A stretch of 64,000 bases of DNA from Euborellia annulipes (GCA_023213315.1 JAKCPI010005203.1:1-64000); one strand, 5' to 3'. Shown: positions 1 through 11,317, counted from the stretch's first letter. The notes: generated by a model from the sequence alone, not told the origin. Program-made: numbers and translations.

Positions 1-548
1 AAAAATATCTTTATTACAAATAACAGTGGTTTACTATACGAAAATTGCTAATTACCATCACCCAAAGGCTATTAGAACTTGATGTCCATTAAAAATTTTT
101 TTATTATTAACGCAATTCATAAGATCAGAAGCAAAATACATTCAATCTTTAATTAGAAGTGTTAATGTTAAATTTGTAAATTTAAGATGTAATAAAAAAG
201 TTTTATACTCAATCGATTAAGTGAAAGAAGTAGTCGATAAATAAATTCTTTAATTACTTTCTCAAGCTACTGACAACTTTTTTTTTTTTTTAGTGTTTCG
301 TTCGAGACTTGAAAAGTTTCTAAGTTCGAGACAAGAAAAGAGAATGAGAAGGAACAAGGCGAGAATTCTCGTTAAATTTTTTTTATCCTATTTCTAGTGG
401 AAAGTCTTGCAATCTTATTGATCATTTGTTTTTCTTTATATATTACCTATCAACTGACTTAGTTTATCATTTGGACTAATTTGTTTTTGTCACTTCGATC
501 TCTTACTTGTTAGACCAAATAAACTTGAAAATTTCGAGAAAGAAATAT
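1..548. other. AT-rich non-coding stretch
   Basis: No open frame of note, no repeat boundary and no RNA gene are visible. Apart from a poly-T run near 280 it is plain AT-rich sequence. Confidence 0.6.
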
Positions 549-1135
549 TACTTTCTCTTACTTATATATGTTTATACGTATATAGAGAGAAAGTTTTGCA
601 TTCGAGTAAAAATTCTATGTCGATATCTTGATGGAAATACACGTTTTGAGTCCAAAAAAAGTGGATGCAGTAGAATAGTTGTCTATTTGTGTATGGGTAT
701 GTTCAAAATAAAGCATAAGTTACGAGGTTGAAATTTTATATTTAAGTTAAGTACTTCTCTGACATGCAAAAATAAACTTTTAAATAAAATCGGCCAGAGA
801 ATTCTAGAACTTTACTGATGTACATTTTTTTATTTTCTCAAAATTTGTTATAACTATTTTGATTAAAATTCATAAATCATTATTTTTTAGATGTTCTTTA
901 AAATGTAGATCTATATTCTTATTTTGCTCTCAAAATTCTTTGGAGAACACTTTACTCTTGTAATTCATAAGAAAGATAGAAGGCCATGGTAACAAAATAT
1001 CAATATTCTTCTATGTTTATTAATTTTACATCTTGAATTTAATGTACTGCCGGAATCTACGTAGAGACAAAAAATCTGGTGTGAAAAGCAGAGAATACAA
1101 CTTTCAATTACCGAAGGTAAGAGAAAGTTGTGTGT
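549..1135 (-). repeat. Family A repeat, minus orientation
   Basis: This is a copy of the most common repeat in the window. Read on the minus strand it should begin with the long hairpin (TCTGGTGTGAC ... GTCACACCAGA) and end with the short hairpin CTTTCTC ... GAGAAAG around a TATATA core. The outer arm of the 5' hairpin is lost here near 1,135. The 3' hairpin at 549-600 is intact. It has no coding capacity. Family assignment rests on near-identity to about 20 other copies and fragments. Confidence 0.85.
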
Positions 1136-1211
1136 TTTTTATTGTAAACAAAAATAAAGCCTGGAATAGATTCAGATAGTAAGAATTTACAATTTAACAA
1201 AATAAATGTGA

Positions 1212-1364
1212 GATTTATTTTGATGATGGGCCAACGTCCACTGGCCACCGGGGACCGTCCCCGGGATTAAAGTCTCTGGAGGTTTCTTCCCCATGATTCT
1301 TGAAGATCCCGGTTTCGATCCCCGGGGATCCAGTGGACGTTTGGCTCATCATCAAAATAAATTT
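1212..1364. mobile_element. Palindromic MITE with about 33-bp inverted termini
   Basis: The arms at 1,212-1,244 and 1,330-1,364 are complementary (core TTTTGATGATG then CCAACGTCCACTGG). The interior is GC-rich and contains GGTTTCGATCCC, a possible tRNA B-box. No clear target-site duplication was found, so the superfamily is unknown. Confidence 0.65.
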
Positions 1365-1920
1365 CATATGTAATTAGTTTAACTTTATATGTAGCCTATA
1401 TTTAAATATATTTCTTTGCTGGAGGGTCAAGTAATCCCTGGGGGGGGGTAGGTCACTTGATCCATCAGGAAATATACCCACAAAATATGGTAAATAACCT
1501 ATGACTCGTTAATTCCGAATTGAATATTAATATCTGATTCAATATAGGTATATATCGTCTATGAGAAATTCTCTAGTACTTGTAATAAACTTTAAATCAT
1601 ACATTTTACAGGAGAAGCAAAAAACTGGGTTGGATACTGAATTTGTCCTATGAACCGACTTGGAAAAAATATAAAATATAGCAGTAATATTTCTTAACGC
1701 AAAATCTACCAGGATTACAAATCTGAAATTTCAACACAATCCGGCTACGAGCGCAAATGATTCAACATTACCGAAGTCTCCTCTCAGGGTAGGAAAGTGG
1801 GAGAAAATCACTCCACACAGTCACAAAGAGCCCAATTTGAAGTAGCGTAACTGCTTTAAAAATGGGGATGAGTCCGATTTGGTTAACCAAGGACAATAGG
1901 CAGAGAGGTGTGAGTAGGGG
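1365..1920. other. Non-coding, repeat fragments
   Basis: A small imperfect palindrome lies at about 1,407-1,482 (TTTGCTGGAGGGTCAAGTA against CACTTGATCCATCAGGAAA) around a G-run. The rest is AT-rich with no open frame. Confidence 0.45.
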
Positions 1921-2015
1921 TTGGTATCCAAATGGCATATAAAAGCATGCGATCCAAACCCTCGACCCTTGGTAGACAAGGCAAGCGCGCTACCAACTAC
2001 ACCAAACCCGAGGGC
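1921..2015 (-). mobile_element. tRNA-derived SINE (group 2), minus strand
   Basis: On the minus strand an A-box-like TGGTGTAGTTGG (rc of 1,992-2,003) is followed by a B-box-like GGTTTGGATC (rc of 1,951-1,960). The 3' body has the CCATTTGGATACC motif also seen in the copy at 19.3 kb. It is not a functional tRNA, because no acceptor stem can be folded. Confidence 0.65.
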
Positions 2016-2971
2016 TTTCAGAAGTATGAAAAAACTGATTTTGACAAATTTTTCTGAATTACTTGCAAACCAACATACGCGATATGTATATTTATTGCAT
2101 TAGTATAATTATTTATTCAATTTGGCATTCAATTGATTAAAATTTCACCAGGACTGCTTGGGATCTAAGCCCTCACCTCTTTAAAGGGTATCAAAATATT
2201 GACATTGTCAATAGTCCAAAGGATAAGAACTTTTAGGTCCTTTAAAATAAAGGTATATAGCTTACTAACACAAAGTATAAGTCACAAGTCTAATCTAAAA
2301 CAAAATGAAAGGAAATTCATCTTCTTGATTAATTGAATAACAGATAAAATGCATTTTTCTAATGATCGACCAAGACAATTTTCAAAAAAACTGAGGAGAA
2401 GAAATGAGAAAAAAAGAGTTTTTTCAAAAGTGTCCATTTCTCCTCTCTTAATTTAAGTTTATTTTTTTGAATCCCTAGTATATTACTTTGAAGATTTATT
2501 ACTCGTAGATTAAATTATGAAGTAATTATTTTAATAATAAAAAAAATGGATTTCATGTACTAACAAAATTTCAGAAAAGCTCACTTTAAAAAAATGATTT
2601 ATTAAAATTCGAAATTAAATAAATTAAAAGTTTATATTGAATTAAAAAAAAAAAGGTTATGTGAAGATTGATAACTCTCCAAAAGTTGATCTCAAAATAA
2701 ATTCGATAAAATTATTATAGGAAAATTAAATTTGAAAAGGCCAAATTGTTCTTTAAAATTAGATTTACAGCCTACGATTGTGATTGCTTCAAAAAAAAAT
2801 CTTATATCAAAGGTTTCATCTAAATTATTTAGTGTTTGCTGGAGGTTAGGAAGCCAAAATGACCAACACGCAAAAGGATTTTTTTTTGACAAATTGCTTG
2901 AGAAATTTTCTAAACTTCCAGCAAAGAAAAACTAATTTATGAGCTATATAATAATTTTAATAAAATGAAAC
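2016..2971. other. AT-rich non-coding stretch
   Basis: A GGGCTTAGATCC (rc) near 2,160-2,180 may be a decayed SINE B-box. Short open frames on both strands near 2,700-2,930 overlap one another, match no family I know and have no splice context. They are regarded as chance. Confidence 0.5.
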
Positions 2972-3603
2972 ATCTGGTGTGACTAGTCGCACAGCATACA
3001 ACGTTCTCTTATCTCCAGTAATCGAAAGATGTGTTCTGTGCTTGTCTTACCAGATTTTTTGTGTCAACATCTATTTAGTTTCCGACAGTACGGTACATTT
3101 GAATTCAAGATATAAAATTTATAAGCATGGGAAAATATTTATATTTTGTTACCATTTCTCCTATCTTTCCTATGAAATACAAGAGTAAAGTGGTCATTAG
3201 AAGATTTCAATGGCAAAATGAGAATATACATTTGAAAGAGCATCTAAAAAATAATTGATTTTTGAATTTTAATCAAAATCGTTGGAGCAAATTTTGAGAA
3301 AATCGAAAAAAACTGAAAAATTGCATCAGTAAAGTACTCTTTGGTCGATTTTGTTCAAAAGCTTATTTTGAGCGTCTGAGAAGGTACCTAAGTTGAATAT
3401 AAAATTTCAACTTCCTAGCTCTTTTCGTTCTTGAGATATTTTGTTCACAGTCACACAGACAGACCATGTCGCGAAAACCACTTTTTTGGATTCTGGGGAC
3501 CTCAAAACGTGTATATCCGTCAAAATCTCGACATCGAATTTTTGACACGAATCCAATACTTTCTCTCTATATATATTAACATATATAGAGGTAAGAGAAA
3601 GTA
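2972..3603 (+). repeat. Family A repeat, full length
   Basis: This copy of about 630 bp shows the complete architecture. The 5' hairpin at 2,972-3,060 (TCTGGTGTGAC pairing with GTCTTACCAGA) is followed by a body without open frames. Then comes a conserved 3' block (CAGACAGACCATGTCGCG, AAAACGTGTATATCC, TCTCGACATCGAATTTTTG) and the terminal hairpin CTTTCTCTC ... GAGAAAG at 3,559-3,603. It serves as the reference copy. Confidence 0.85.
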
Positions 3604-5619
3604 AAAAATTTACTTTTGTTTGTTAAAACCATATAAAAATTTTTAAAAGCCTTGGGTTTTCAGAAAATTCTTTTATATATTTTATCTAATTATTTAATTT
3701 CCTATGTAATTTCTTCTAATTATCGAAAAAATACAATATTATATATATACAAAATAGAGAAAAAAATCTTTACGACCCCTAAGGTATTAACGACGTTAGA
3801 ATAAAAGAAAAAAGTAAAGCGAATCGAAGCGACTTAGGAAATTAAAACAATAAACAAACTCTGTTAAATGAATAATGAATATGTTGATTTGATAAATAGG
3901 TGTGAAGGGATGAAATTGCACGCCTCGTTTGGGTCAGGGGATTTCATTTTAATCCACTCTTCACGCAGATGATCCTATTTTCAGTCAAACTGACCAACCA
4001 ACCATCTCACCAGATTTACAATCCATTAATGCTTTTTTTTTATTATTAATCATTTTGTTGCTTTTTTTTTACTAAAAATTTATTTTCTGCTTTGTTGGAC
4101 TTTGTTTTATTTAATACGTATGATTAACTTTTCATATAGTTATTAGTCGTTGAATTAATTAACTCCAAAGCTAAATCCTATTTTTTTCAATTGATTTTAT
4201 TATTTTTTTTTTATAATGTTTTTTGTTGCAATTAAAAAAATATTAAATCCTATATATGTTTGTATTATTTATTATCTCTAAATATAATTCCCAAACAGCC
4301 GTCACTCTGATTGAGGATTTAATATTTCATGATAAAATTTGGTATATCTAGAGAGTGGATCTATTGGATAAATTCGGGATATACAGAAATTCCTTTTACA
4401 ATGTATATTCTAACAATTCAACAAAAAAGGGATTTAGGTATTAAAATAAAATTTTTATAAAAGAGAGATATTAAAATCAACTTTTAATATTCATTATTCC
4501 ATTTATTTTGAGATATAGAAAAATGCTTTTTCTCTATAATTAGATGGAAAATTTATCAAATAGGACTTGGGAAAAAATTTTAAATTTTAAGATCTTATTC
4601 TTATTTGTGAAAGCAGGCGATAGAAGAGATTTATTCTCCTAAGCAATTTGTTGGTGACATGTAACAAACGAGACCTTATTGTGCGTGCATAAATCATAAG
4701 CCATATGCTTGTTTCCTAATGACGGTTATGTACTCTACGTTCTTTAGAGACATGTTTAATAACAAAAGCCCTAATGCCTAAATAGAATTTAGTAGGTGGA
4801 GGAAGGAATCTGTTAAACGGATGTAATCGGAAAGATGTGCTTTATATTCTTTAAGTACATTTAAGTCCTATTAGAATATTAAATATAATCGATAAGTTCG
4901 CCTGCGACGAAGTTGCTCTCAAGCAGTTCCCCTGGAACCCTTTTGTTTCTCTATGATTTGCCCAATTATTTTTATTATGTAATACTGTAAAATTATAATT
5001 CTTAAAAACTTGTATATATATCAATAAAAATAACGCTATTATATAGCCTAAAGAAAAATTTTTAAAGATATTTAATTAAAATATTTGAGTAAGTAGTGAA
5101 TATAAAGCCCCTGCCTATGTATTAAATAGGTTTGACTTGTCGAGACAGGTTTTGTCTGGACTTGTTATTTCACTATATAAAATTATATAGAACGAAAAGA
5201 AAAATGGCAAAAATAAATCAATTAAGAGGAGAAATTTATTTTGGCAAACACAACTAGAAATTAAAATTTGTTTGGATGAGGGAAGAAATTCTGTGAGAGA
5301 AGAGAAAGAGAGAGTGTGAGAGAATTGTTCGTTAGCAAGGGAGAGGATAGAGAATAGTTCTAAATAATAATTGATAAAATTATTCATTGGAATAAACGAA
5401 TAAATTAAAATTAGTTAATAAGAAAAGAGTGTTATTGAGAAAAAAATAAATTTTTCAGCTAGATAGATCAATCGAATATTAGGTAATGTTTTTTTTTTGC
5501 ATATAATTAAATGAAAAATATAAATTATATTTCTATTTGTTAATTTATCTAATTTTATATAAATTTAATCAATCATTTAAATATAAAATGTAAAATACCT
5601 TTAGAACTAAGGAAAAAAG
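3604..5619. other. Non-coding; two more complex stretches
   Basis: It is mostly AT-rich with poly-T runs. Two stretches look less simple and could be conserved non-coding DNA. The first is 3,895-4,030 (contains GGGGATTTCATTTTAATCC and several TAATCC/ATTA cores). The second is 4,610-4,960 (contains ATAAATCATAAG and ATCGATAAG). Function is unproven. A purine-rich GAGAGA tract sits at 5,290-5,330. Confidence 0.35.
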
Positions 5620-6000
5620 CTAAGCGGACCGCAGCGTGCCAACAGGAGAGCGCCATGTTGGATTATACACTCACAAATTTGAACACAACAAACACAGGCA
5701 CAATGTAAACGGTACGGAGCCAAAGAGGCTACTGAAAGCAGGGGGCAGTTGCATCTTGGGCTCTATGCAACTGAGCTAGGCCAAAATCTTGACCAATCAT
5801 AATCGGTGAACGAGAATTTCAGCTGGTGATCGAGTCTACGAATTTCGAAAAGCTAGAGTGGGGGTGATGACGTAATAAACAAAACCCACCCCACCCCTCA
5901 ACTCACTCGGTCATTGAAAAAAAGCGATTATTGAAAAATTACCCTAATGGCATATTTACTGCCAATTGCAAGGCGAGCGTCGGGATTAATCGGAGCATCA
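5620..6000. promoter_or_regulatory. GC-rich island, candidate promoter or enhancer
   Basis: About 380 bp of balanced base composition stands out from the AT-rich surroundings. It holds a CRE-like TGACGTAA (5,879-5,886), an exact inverted repeat (5,746-5,773) and a purine-rich GTGGGGGTGATG. No long open frame or splice-site pair was found, so a regulatory element or a 5' non-coding exon is preferred over a coding exon. This is inference only. Confidence 0.35.
5746..5773. other. Perfect 9-bp inverted repeat
   Basis: CAGTTGCAT and ATGCAACTG flank a 10-base spacer. It could be a dyad protein site or an RNA hairpin inside the GC-rich island. Confidence 0.6.
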
Positions 6001-6669
6001 TTTTAATTAAAATAAATGAATAAAAAAAAAAAACGAATTAACATCCATTTTTTATTTATATTTATATTTATTATAAATATTAGTCTATATAAAAATAATA
6101 TTTACCCTAATATTATAAAAATAATTTATTTTTTAAATCTAAAGGAAATATTATTACTTCTCTAAATACATAATCGTATTTTAAATGTTATTTACAAATG
6201 AATAGATTTGTCACTTAATGACACAGCACTAAATTACCTTATACTTTTTATTTAAAATAAATAGGTTTAAAATAAAATTTAAATATGATAAAATTAACCC
6301 TTTTTCGAGTTTTTACTTCTCCACTCTCTCTCTTTACTAGTCAAAAATAGAGGTTGCAAAGTGATCCAGATTTCTATATGAAATGGATTAATTAAGAGAT
6401 AATTCTGTCAATTTTTAACACTTTATTAACTCTTTTAATAATGCCCTTTTCTAGCTCTTCTAAAAACGGATCGATATTTGATATTCCTTAACTAGTTCGC
6501 AAATCATGTTAAAGAACCTCGTTAAAATCTTGATACTTGTTAAATATTCTAGGATCATCTCCTCCCACCATGTTCTCTCTAAACATTTTGTTATAACTTG
6601 AAAATTGTTAGAAATAATCTAAGGAATTTTTTTATCATTTTATAGAAATTAACAAATAAAAAAAAAAAA
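6001..6669. other. AT-rich non-coding stretch
   Basis: Nothing recognisable is seen here beyond AT-rich simple sequence. Confidence 0.55.
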
Positions 6670-7150
6670 ATCTGGTATGACTGACCGCACCGCGCACAAT
6701 TTTCTCTCGATAAACGAAAGTTTTCTGATATGCTGTTAAATTCGAGTGGTGGATCCCTAGAAATCAGCGTGTGGAACGTCCCCCAGTTGCCACCGGTAGT
6801 AAGTAATAAAGTAATATATACGTATGTATGTTAAAAACTCGAAGCCGAAATGGGCAAAAATAAAAAAAAATATTGACAAACGGGAAAATATTTATTACAG
6901 GGCAACAATTGAAGAAAAGAGTGAAGTATACTTCAAAATTTTGAGAGCAAAATGAGAATCCATATTTTAAAAAAGCATCTAAAAAAATAATTGATTTATG
7001 AATTTTAATCAAAATATGTTATAGTCCATTTTGAGAAAGAATTTTAAAAAGTTTTTGATAAATTTTATTCAAAAATTTAGATTTGCATGCCACGCTGATA
7101 CCTAACTTAAATTCACCTCTTAGCTCTTTGTTTTTATCATAAACACACTT
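6670..7150 (+). repeat. Family A repeat, interrupted and 3' truncated
   Basis: The 5' hairpin start (TCTGGTATGACTGACCGCAC) is at 6,670. The body resumes at about 6,885 and can be followed to about 7,150. Roughly 150 bp of other repeat, including a SINE-like tail, separates the two parts. The conserved 3' block and hairpin are missing. Confidence 0.7.
6755..6840 (+). mobile_element. SINE-like tail (group 3) inside family A copy
   Basis: It shares GAACGTCCCCC...TTGCCACCGGTA and a following ATATATACGTATGT block with loci at 12,580-12,660 and 22,830-22,920. That makes it a dispersed short repeat rather than unique sequence. Confidence 0.5.
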
Positions 7151-7553
7151 TTAATTTATTCATTAATGTTATACGTATATAGATAATCCTTACCACCCAA
7201 TTAGCACTGATAGAAGGTCATTAACTTTTTTTTCACGTTGCTAATTGAATATTAAGTGTTCTTATAAAATTTATCAGGGCAGACTTCGTTTATTATTTGG
7301 CGAAATAGTGAGAGAGGGAGGAAGATAAGCACGAGATGGAGAAGAGATAAGCACCACTCACTTGATCTAATGGAGAAGGTACTTAAAAGAATACGACGTG
7401 AAATCAAGCACTAAGTTGCCTTCTCATTAGATTCCAATTATTTGCTTTTATCTTTTCTCGAATAGCCTTCCTCCAAACGTGAGCAACATAACATATACAT
7501 AAAAACAAAATGAATTTTTTATTTTCAACTTTTGTGTAAAACATTTTTTGTAA

Positions 7554-7825
7554 GGCTGAACGCACACCGATCGAGCAAAAACATTTTTCCAAAATTATTT
7601 TGCTTCCAGTAGGCAGTTTGCTTCCAATAATGTTTTGCTCGATGCCAGTTTTAATTTATTTAACACACCGAACGTGCAAAAACGTTTTGTTCGATGATGT
7701 AGAATTATATCCGATTGTGTTTTGTCTCTTCGGTGTGCGTTGACCCATAGAAAAGCATTGAAAAAACAGTTTTAGGCAAAAATGTTTTGTTCGAAAACGT
7801 TTTTGCTCGTTCGGTGTGCGTTCCC
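7554..7825. mobile_element. Harbinger-like MITE with TAA duplication
   Basis: The terminal inverted repeats carry GAACGCACACCG followed by CGAGCAAAAAC (7,558-7,580; reverse at 7,798-7,823). TAA flanks both sides (7,551-7,553 and 7,826-7,828). The TAA duplication with GG-starting ends fits PIF/Harbinger. A second inner pair of the same terminal motif (about 7,671-7,700 and 7,712-7,745) suggests an element within an element or an end-duplicated derivative. Confidence 0.6.
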
Positions 7826-7904
7826 TAAGTCATTCCTGAAGCTTAATTCAATTATAAATTATCCAGTTTTAATTTATTTAACAAATCTATGAGTAAGTTT
7901 ATCA

Positions 7905-8575
7905 GTTGGTCCCAGGGAATCGAACCCAGGATTTTCCGGGCCATCGGTGTGCTTTGCATCAGGCCCCCAGTCCCTCGACCAACACCAATAAGGGCCCATT
8001 CATTAATTACGTAAGGACAATTTTAGTCATTTTTGACCCCCCCTACCCCCATGTAAGTATACATAAGATTTCTCGAACCCCCTCCCTTTCTTACGTAAGA
8101 CTTTATCTCGTTCTTCTAAATAATAAAATGTTAGGAAAGGATCAGTTCCACTAAAACTTACAGTTCATCTTAAATCAATAATTAATATAAAATAAAGGAA
8201 ACTATTGGGAATCCAAAATGAAATTAGATACTTTGTATTGAATTTTGATTCAAAAAGTATTACGTAAGAATAAGTTTTACGACCCTCCCCCCTACATAAG
8301 GACATGTAGAGATTTTCTTAACCCCCCCTCCCCCTCAAGACCTTTACGTAATTAATGAATGGCCCCTAAATACATTCCCTATAGCAGGCGATATATGCAA
8401 GTTGGCCGTGCATTTCTCACTTCAATTCTCTTGTTAGAGAAATGCATGGCGAACTTGCATATATATTAGGGATGTATTTGTTGGTATTGGTCGGGGTCCG
8501 ATGGAAAGGGTTAACAAACCGATGCCACGGAAAGGCTGGAAACCTGGGTGCGATTCCCGGGGTCATAGCGCGTTT
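7905..8575. mobile_element. Large palindromic element carrying tRNA-like ends
   Basis: The left arm (7,905-7,990) and right arm (8,368-8,575) are complementary and carry the same tRNA-like B-box segment (CTGGGTTCGATTCCC, rc on the left). A second palindrome at 8,385-8,480 forms its core. A different MITE (7,991-8,367) is inserted in the left half. It reads as a head-to-head SINE-like pair split by a later insertion. Confidence 0.55.
7991..8367. mobile_element. MITE with ATTAATTACGTAA ends
   Basis: The ends are AGGGCCCATTCATTAATTACG and its near-complement. Poly-C/poly-G tracts lie just inside both ends. It sits inside the palindromic element described for 7,905-8,575. The flanking duplication is ambiguous (AATA-like), so no superfamily is assigned. 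Confidence 0.65.
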
Positions 8576-8633
8576 ATCTCGCCAATAAATACATTTATTT
8601 ATTTATACCAAATGATATCTAAAAGATATAAAT

Positions 8634-8748
8634 AAACAAATATTTGTTATGGCCACAGATCCCGAGGAAGAGCGTGAATGGCGCTCGAAATGTCGACAGA
8701 AAAATTTGTTTTTATTCTTTCCTTGGCTGACTCAACTCTATTATTTAT
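8634..8748 (+). mobile_element. Short hammerhead-bearing retroelement insertion
   Basis: This 115-bp insertion lies between exact 10-bp direct repeats AGATATAAAT (8,624-8,633 and 8,749-8,758), as left by target-primed retrotransposition. It contains one hammerhead-like motif at 8,661-8,696 and an AT-rich tail. It has no open frame. The structure fits a solo terminal repeat of a Penelope-like element or a retrozyme. Confidence 0.6.
8661..8696 (+). ncRNA. Hammerhead-ribozyme-like motif
   Basis: The core CCGAGGA (consensus CTGANGA with one change) is followed by stem II GAGCG/CGCTC (perfect 5 bp), then GAAA and TGTC with the usual cleavage triplet GTC. Self-cleavage is inferred from the known hammerhead fold and has not been shown. 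Confidence 0.5.
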
Positions 8749-8758
8749 AGATATAAAT

Positions 8759-9911
8759 CAATTTTTATCGTAAGAACAGGCAAAATTATAATCTCCTAAT
8801 CTCGGGGTTTGTCTCTAATCGGGTCGTTAATAATTTTATTTATTTTTTATTTATTATAGTTCCCAGGGAGAAGTAGCCCTATAATAGCAACGGCTTTCAT
8901 TCTCAATTCCTTCAAGTCAAGTTTTATTAAATAGAACATAATAAAAAAAAAAATTTATTGTAAGAAATGAATTAAATTGGTGAATTATAATTGTAAAATA
9001 AGTACACGAGAAATAATTAAAAAACAAAATTTCAATTAAATGAAATACTAAGTTTAATCGTTTGTATCGTCTCTCAAATATTAAATGAGAATGAATAGCT
9101 AAAAACTCATTAAAGAAAGAGTAAAGGAATTTTAACTTTTGTTTGAATATAGCTATACTTTTATTCCATTATTTCTCTCTCAACTCCAAATTCATCTCTC
9201 CATTCGTGACCAAGAGGCTAGATTTAGTGACAAATATCAATATTGTTCATCTTAAAAGCCAAGGGGTGCGGGTTCGGGTTCCAGGCAGTCCGATTAATAT
9301 TTATTTAAAGTACAAAGAATAGGGGAAAAAAGGAAGGAAATGGGGTATGTATGTGTTAAATATAATGAAATAAATATATAAATAAAGTATATATAAAAGA
9401 AATAGAATATAGAAAAAGAAAAATCTATATATGTAATGAAAATACGATGAAAGAAAAGATAATATATCAATTCGATCGACTTATAATCATAGATTGAAAA
9501 AAAAATATTATAATCTTATAAATATAGATATATAATAATATATTATTTATTAGTTAGAGGGAAAAAAAAGTGTTAATGTATAAGTTTTTTCATATCATCT
9601 TGATTATTTCGTGTTCGGGAAGGAGTTGATGTAACTCAGAAAAAGTGTCGGGAAAGGGTGGTGTGCTGTGTGACGGGGATGATAATCTTGTTATAAAATT
9701 TCGGTTCGGGGTTGAAAAAAGAAAGGAGGAATTTCGGTCTGTTGTTTGATAATCTTTTAGATACCAGTTGGTATAAATAAATATGCCTGAATCATTAGTA
9801 AATCAAATATTTTAAGTAGAATTTAACTCAAATGCCGATGACTTAAAAAAAAAAACTCCAAATTGGGGTAGAAAGAGAAATTAGGGGTGAGACATAAAAA
9901 AAGATTATTAA
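8759..9911. other. AT-rich non-coding with one SINE fragment
   Basis: A tRNA-like B-box segment GGGTTCGGGTTCCAGGCAGT at about 9,269-9,290, followed by CCGATTAATATTTATTTAA, matches the group 2 SINE at 19.3 kb. The head is weak. The rest is AT-rich with nothing supportable. Confidence 0.5.
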
Positions 9912-11317
9912 CCCATATCTTCCCGACAATAGAAATTTTGAAAAAATATTTTATTTTGTCATCAATTCCACTTAAAAGTAATTCAAATAAGATGATAAAT
10001 ATTAAAAATTAGCAGTATGTGTTGTCATTTTGACATAACATAACGTTGCGCTCACGCAACGTTGGGAGTTTCCTGGTAAAAATAATTTTTTTTTTTATTT
10101 CAATCACCTACTTTTCTTTGCTCAAAATGTTAAATATTCATGATTGTATGAAAAAACTGAACAAGATTGATTCTATTACTCATGAAATTAAAAAAAAATG
10201 TGAATGAAGGTGAAACTGATATTTTTTGCATATGTAGATCATCTGGATTTTGCAAATTTTGCATCTCGTCTGCGCATTTTCTTCATCGCGGATTATAATA
10301 TGGAGAGTTCTGTTCTCTCTTAATGTTCTTATTGAAATTACAAATGTCAGGTTATTTTAGTTTGAGCATAGTTTATTCAAAACTCTACTATATCCTCCAC
10401 AATTTCGTCTAAGAAATGTTCAAACAATTGTAAGCGTGTCAAATTCCCAAATTTATTTTTTATTTCTTAGACACATCTGACTTTACAGTTTTTAGGAGTA
10501 TACCTGTTAGTTGGGACACACTTCGGCCCCTTTGTTATAGGATACATTTTTTTCTAGTGTGGTTCATCAGAAATTAGTAGTTTCAGGTACTGATATATCT
10601 GTTTTGTCGTCTATACTGGCATAAATTTTATATGTAGCACTATATGTACTGTAATTATTCACCCCCGTCATTGATAATCATAAGTCCATCTTCTATTTCT
10701 TCTTCATCAGTTAGTTTATCTACTTTAGGAGTTATCATGACTACATAATGGCTTCTTCTCCTCTAATTCCTCAAAAATAGCTATAATTTTCTCAGCTGTT
10801 AGTATTTTCTTTTTGTAGAAAGACATTTCTATGTTCAATAATTGAAAAATAGGACAAATAATAAAACAATAATAATAATAAAATAAAATACGAAAGTCAT
10901 AGAAGGATATTATAATACGATGTTACTACTAAAAACCGAGCCGGGGAACTCCCAACGTTGCGTCAACGCAACGGATAAATGTATCATTCGCTACTGTGTC
11001 ATAGGTCTAATATATTTAAGAAAAAAATATATGTGTATTCCACATCTATAACATTCTGGAATATGTACATAAAAGTTGAATTAAATATATTTTAGTACTT
11101 GAAAAAATTATTGAAAAATATTGATAAAAACAGGTGTTCAGTAATTAATTTTTTTCACGGAGTGTTGCACTTATTTTGAAATGTAAATACATAGAAAGAA
11201 AGCTTATGAATGCCTTTTAATAAATGAATGATGACTTTTGCATAAAAACTTCATTTTGACTGCATTTTATGAAGTTAAACTTGGTGTTGCGTATACGCAA
11301 CGCCGGGAAGAAATGGG
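9912..11317 (-). mobile_element. Degenerate piggyBac-type transposon
   Basis: TTAA flanks both ends (9,908-9,911 and 11,318-11,321). The terminal repeats are CCCATATCTTCCCGAC and the near-complement of GCCGGGAAGAAATGGG. Palindromic subterminal repeats (ACGTTGCG...CGCAACGTTGGGAGTT at 10,043-10,070, an inverted partner at 10,947-10,973, and GTTGCGTATACGCAAC at 11,286-11,301) resemble piggyBac subterminal arrays. At 1.4 kb it is shorter than an autonomous element (usually above 2 kb). It keeps a broken N-terminal transposase relic on the minus strand. Confidence 0.8.
10310..10826 (-). pseudogene. piggyBac transposase N-terminal relic
   Basis: The frame starts at the ATG at 10,826 (minus) with MSFYKKKILTAEKIIAIF, then shifts frame. 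The other frame reads TPKVDKLTDEEEIEDG. An acidic N-terminal region with an LTDEE-type motif is common in piggyBac-family transposases. Further stops follow, and the catalytic DDE domain is absent. The TTAA-flanked termini support the assignment. It is not functional. Confidence 0.6.

Noticed and set aside
2972..3603. Family A as a canonical Helitron
   Set aside because: It starts with TC and has a 3' hairpin, but lacks a CTRR end and a clear A/T insertion site. It is left unclassified.
7991..8367. 8-bp duplication for the ATTAATTACGTAA MITE
   Set aside because: The flanks ACCAATAA/CACCAATA and AAATACAT do not match well enough, so no superfamily was assigned.
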